From Pseudomonas resinovorans NBRC 106553 (GTDB taxonomy: Bacteria; Pseudomonadota; Gammaproteobacteria; Pseudomonadales; Pseudomonadaceae): a DNA stretch of 64,000 nucleotides. This document shows positions 62,569-64,000 of the stretch, one piece after another (the first letter of the stretch is position 1; the number at the start of each line of letters is the position of its first letter). Location of the stretch: assembly GCF_000412695.1 (NCBI RefSeq), contig NC_021499.1, positions 2,232,001-2,296,000 of the forward strand, written 5' to 3'. The notes below the pieces were generated by a model. It saw only the letters and a program-made list of their open reading frames with translations, was not told the origin of the DNA and did not search any database. Made by a program: the position numbers and the translations under genes.

Positions 62569-63468
62569 ATGGACGAGCGCAAGGCTTTGCTGATCCTGCA
62601 TGCCAAGCAAGCCGGCAACGATGAGGTGCGCGAGGCGGTCCAGGTGCGCCGCGATGCAGGCTGGGACCTGGCCGTGCGAGTCACCTGGGAGGCCGGCGAT
62701 GCCCGGCGGCTGGTGGCCGAGGCGCTGGCGGCGGGCTACCCGACCCTGATCGCCGGCGGTGGCGACGGCACCCTGCGCGAGGTCGCCGAAGCCATGGTCC
62801 TGGCGGGGAGCGACGCCAGCCTCGCGTTGCTGCCCCTGGGCACGGCCAATGACTTCGCCCGCGCCGCGGGCGTGCCGCTGGATCCCATGGGCGCGCTGGC
62901 GCTGCTCGAGGTGCCTCCGCGCGCCATCGACCTGGGTGACGCCGACGGCCATCTGTTCCTCAATATGGCGACCGGCGGCTTTGGCTCGAAGATCACCGCC
63001 AACACCTCGGAGGACCTGAAGAAGGTCCTCGGCGGCGCCGCGTACTTCCTCACCGGGCTGACCCACTTTCCCGAGGTGCATTCGGCCTTCGGCCGCTTCC
63101 GTGGTCCGGATTTCAGCTGGGAAGGGGAGTTTCTCGCCCTGGGCATCGGCAACGGGCGCCAGGCCGGTGGCGGCCATCCCTTGTGCCCGCAGGCGGTGGT
63201 GGACGATGGCCTGCTGGACCTCTGCATCATTCCAGCGCCCCAGGACGTGGTGGGCACCCTGACCACGCTGCTGTCCGGCGGCATCCTCGGGCTCGAGGCG
63301 GTATCGGTCAGCGCCCGTCTGCCCTGGGTCGAGGTGGAGGCGCCGGAAGGGCTGGACCTCAACCTCGACGGTGAGCCGCTGGAAACCGTGCGCCTGCGTA
63401 TCACCGCGCGGGCGGGAGCGTTGCGAGTGCATCTGCCGAACCTGTCTCCGCTGCTGCGGTTGGATTGA
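62569..63468 (+). CDS. yegS: YegS-type lipid kinase (diacylglycerol kinase catalytic family)
   Basis: A 299-residue kinase of the DAGK_cat family: the nucleotide loop IAGGGDGTLREV (61-72, GGDGT) and PLGTANDFARAAGVP follow, with the beta-sandwich C-terminal domain ending in LNLDGEPLETVR. YegS phosphorylates phosphatidylglycerol; the substrate here is inferred from the family. The ATG follows AAGGAGCTGATC. Length and order are normal. Confidence 0.93.
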   Translation: MDERKALLILHAKQAGNDEVREAVQVRRDAGWDLAVRVTWEAGDARRLVAEALAAGYPTLIAGGGDGTLREVAEAMVLAGSDASLALLPLGTANDFARAAGVPLDPMGALALLEVPPRAIDLGDADGHLFLNMATGGFGSKITANTSEDLKKVLGGAAYFLTGLTHFPEVHSAFGRFRGPDFSWEGEFLALGIGNGRQAGGGHPLCPQAVVDDGLLDLCIIPAPQDVVGTLTTLLSGGILGLEAVSVSARLPWVEVEAPEGLDLNLDGEPLETVRLRITARAGALRVHLPNLSPLLRLD

Positions 63469-63602
63469 TCGTCAGGGCGCTGGCGTCATGGGATTGGCTG
63501 CGGCATGATGGCTCGGTGCCATGTCTTCAGTTTTCCGCTGCCTAGCCGACAACCTGCCATGGCAGTTCTGCCCACCATCGCATTCGCAGCAGAGGAAGTT
63601 CC

Positions 63603-64000
63603 ATGGCCGGCATTCTCGACACCGTCGATCAACGCACTCAACTGGTGGGTGAAAACCGGCTGGAAATCCTGATGTTCCGCCTGAGCGGTCGCCAGCTCTT
63701 CGCAATCAACGTGTTCAAGGTGCAGGAAGTCCTGCAGCTGCCGAAGATGACCCTCATCCCCCAGCGCCACCCGGTGGTCTGCGGCGTGGTCAACCTGCGT
63801 GGCCAGACCCTGCCGGTGATCGACCTCTCCCAGGCCATCGGCATGCGTCCGCTGGTGCCGGATGAGCGCAGCACCATCATCGTCACCGAGTACAACCGTT
63901 CGGTGCAGGCGTTCCTGGTGGGCGGGGTGGATCGCATCCTCAACCTCAACTGGGAATCCATCCTGCCGCCGCCCGGTGGCGCCGGCCGCCAGCACTACCT
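63603..64000 (+). CDS. cheV: Chemotaxis protein CheV (5' part, runs off the window)
   Basis: At least 132 residues of an open frame: MAGILDTVDQRTQLVGENRL, then a CheW-like domain with FAINVFKVQEVLQLP, VVCGVVNLRGQTLPVIDL and STIIVTEYN. The N-terminal extension before the CheW domain and TVDQRTQLVGENRLEIL mark CheV, a coupling protein fused to a receiver domain, which would lie beyond the window. GAGGAAG precedes the ATG. Confidence 0.92.
   Translation, partial: MAGILDTVDQRTQLVGENRLEILMFRLSGRQLFAINVFKVQEVLQLPKMTLIPQRHPVVCGVVNLRGQTLPVIDLSQAIGMRPLVPDERSTIIVTEYNRSVQAFLVGGVDRILNLNWESILPPPGGAGRQHY

Overview
The window is 64 kb of a GC-rich gammaproteobacterial chromosome, almost certainly a Pseudomonas of the P. 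aeruginosa lineage. The evidence is the codon use, the 1620-residue NAD-dependent glutamate dehydrogenase, an OprD-family porin, a RocS2/RocA2-type two-component pair, rmf next to pyrD and rlmKL, yggL next to dacB, and a mobA/moaB/moeA block. From memory the core gene order follows the PA3079 to PA3023 stretch of P. aeruginosa PAO1; I could not check this. There is no prophage, integron, insertion sequence or CRISPR array.

Region by region. 1-2.5 kb: an RND/MMPL transporter. 2.5-3.0 kb: a 208-bp intergenic unit duplicated in tandem. 3.0-9.8 kb: a tightly overlapped six-gene minus-strand operon (MoxR, DUF58, DUF4381, two VWA proteins, BatD). 10-16 kb: a Tat-exported beta-carbonic anhydrase and gdhB. 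16.5-22 kb: an MFS exporter with a divergent AraC regulator, an isochorismatase-fold hydrolase with a divergent HxlR regulator, and a 7TM diguanylate cyclase. 22-27 kb: housekeeping genes (pyrD, rmf, rlmKL). 27-44 kb: a CHASE/PAS diguanylate cyclase, dacB, yggL, an HD-GYP protein, rocA2/rocS2, a FUSC protein, dgt and an EAL phosphodiesterase. 44-52 kb: a YqjD/E/K envelope operon, an ammonium transporter, a porin, a GST/metallo-hydrolase pair with a divergent TetR repressor, and small unknowns. 52.4-55.4 kb: tRNA-Pro, a small lipoprotein and molybdenum cofactor genes. 55.5-61.4 kb: an AraC regulator divergent from a three-gene cluster (alkyl-DHAP-synthase-like FAD enzyme, GlpD-like FAD enzyme, FGGY kinase). 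61.6-64 kb: pirin, a YegS-type lipid kinase and the start of cheV.

Functionally, the Bat operon probably works at the periplasmic face of the inner membrane. Four c-di-GMP enzymes (two GGDEF, one HD-GYP, one EAL) lie around the Roc2 signalling pair. The 55-61 kb cluster looks like an uncharacterised route for a glycerol-related or polyol substrate; its first gene carries a +1 frameshift in a G run. Recurrent palindromic intergenic elements sit between converging genes at 2.5, 16, 30, 55 and 61 kb, and one of them supplies the last codons of the FGGY kinase.
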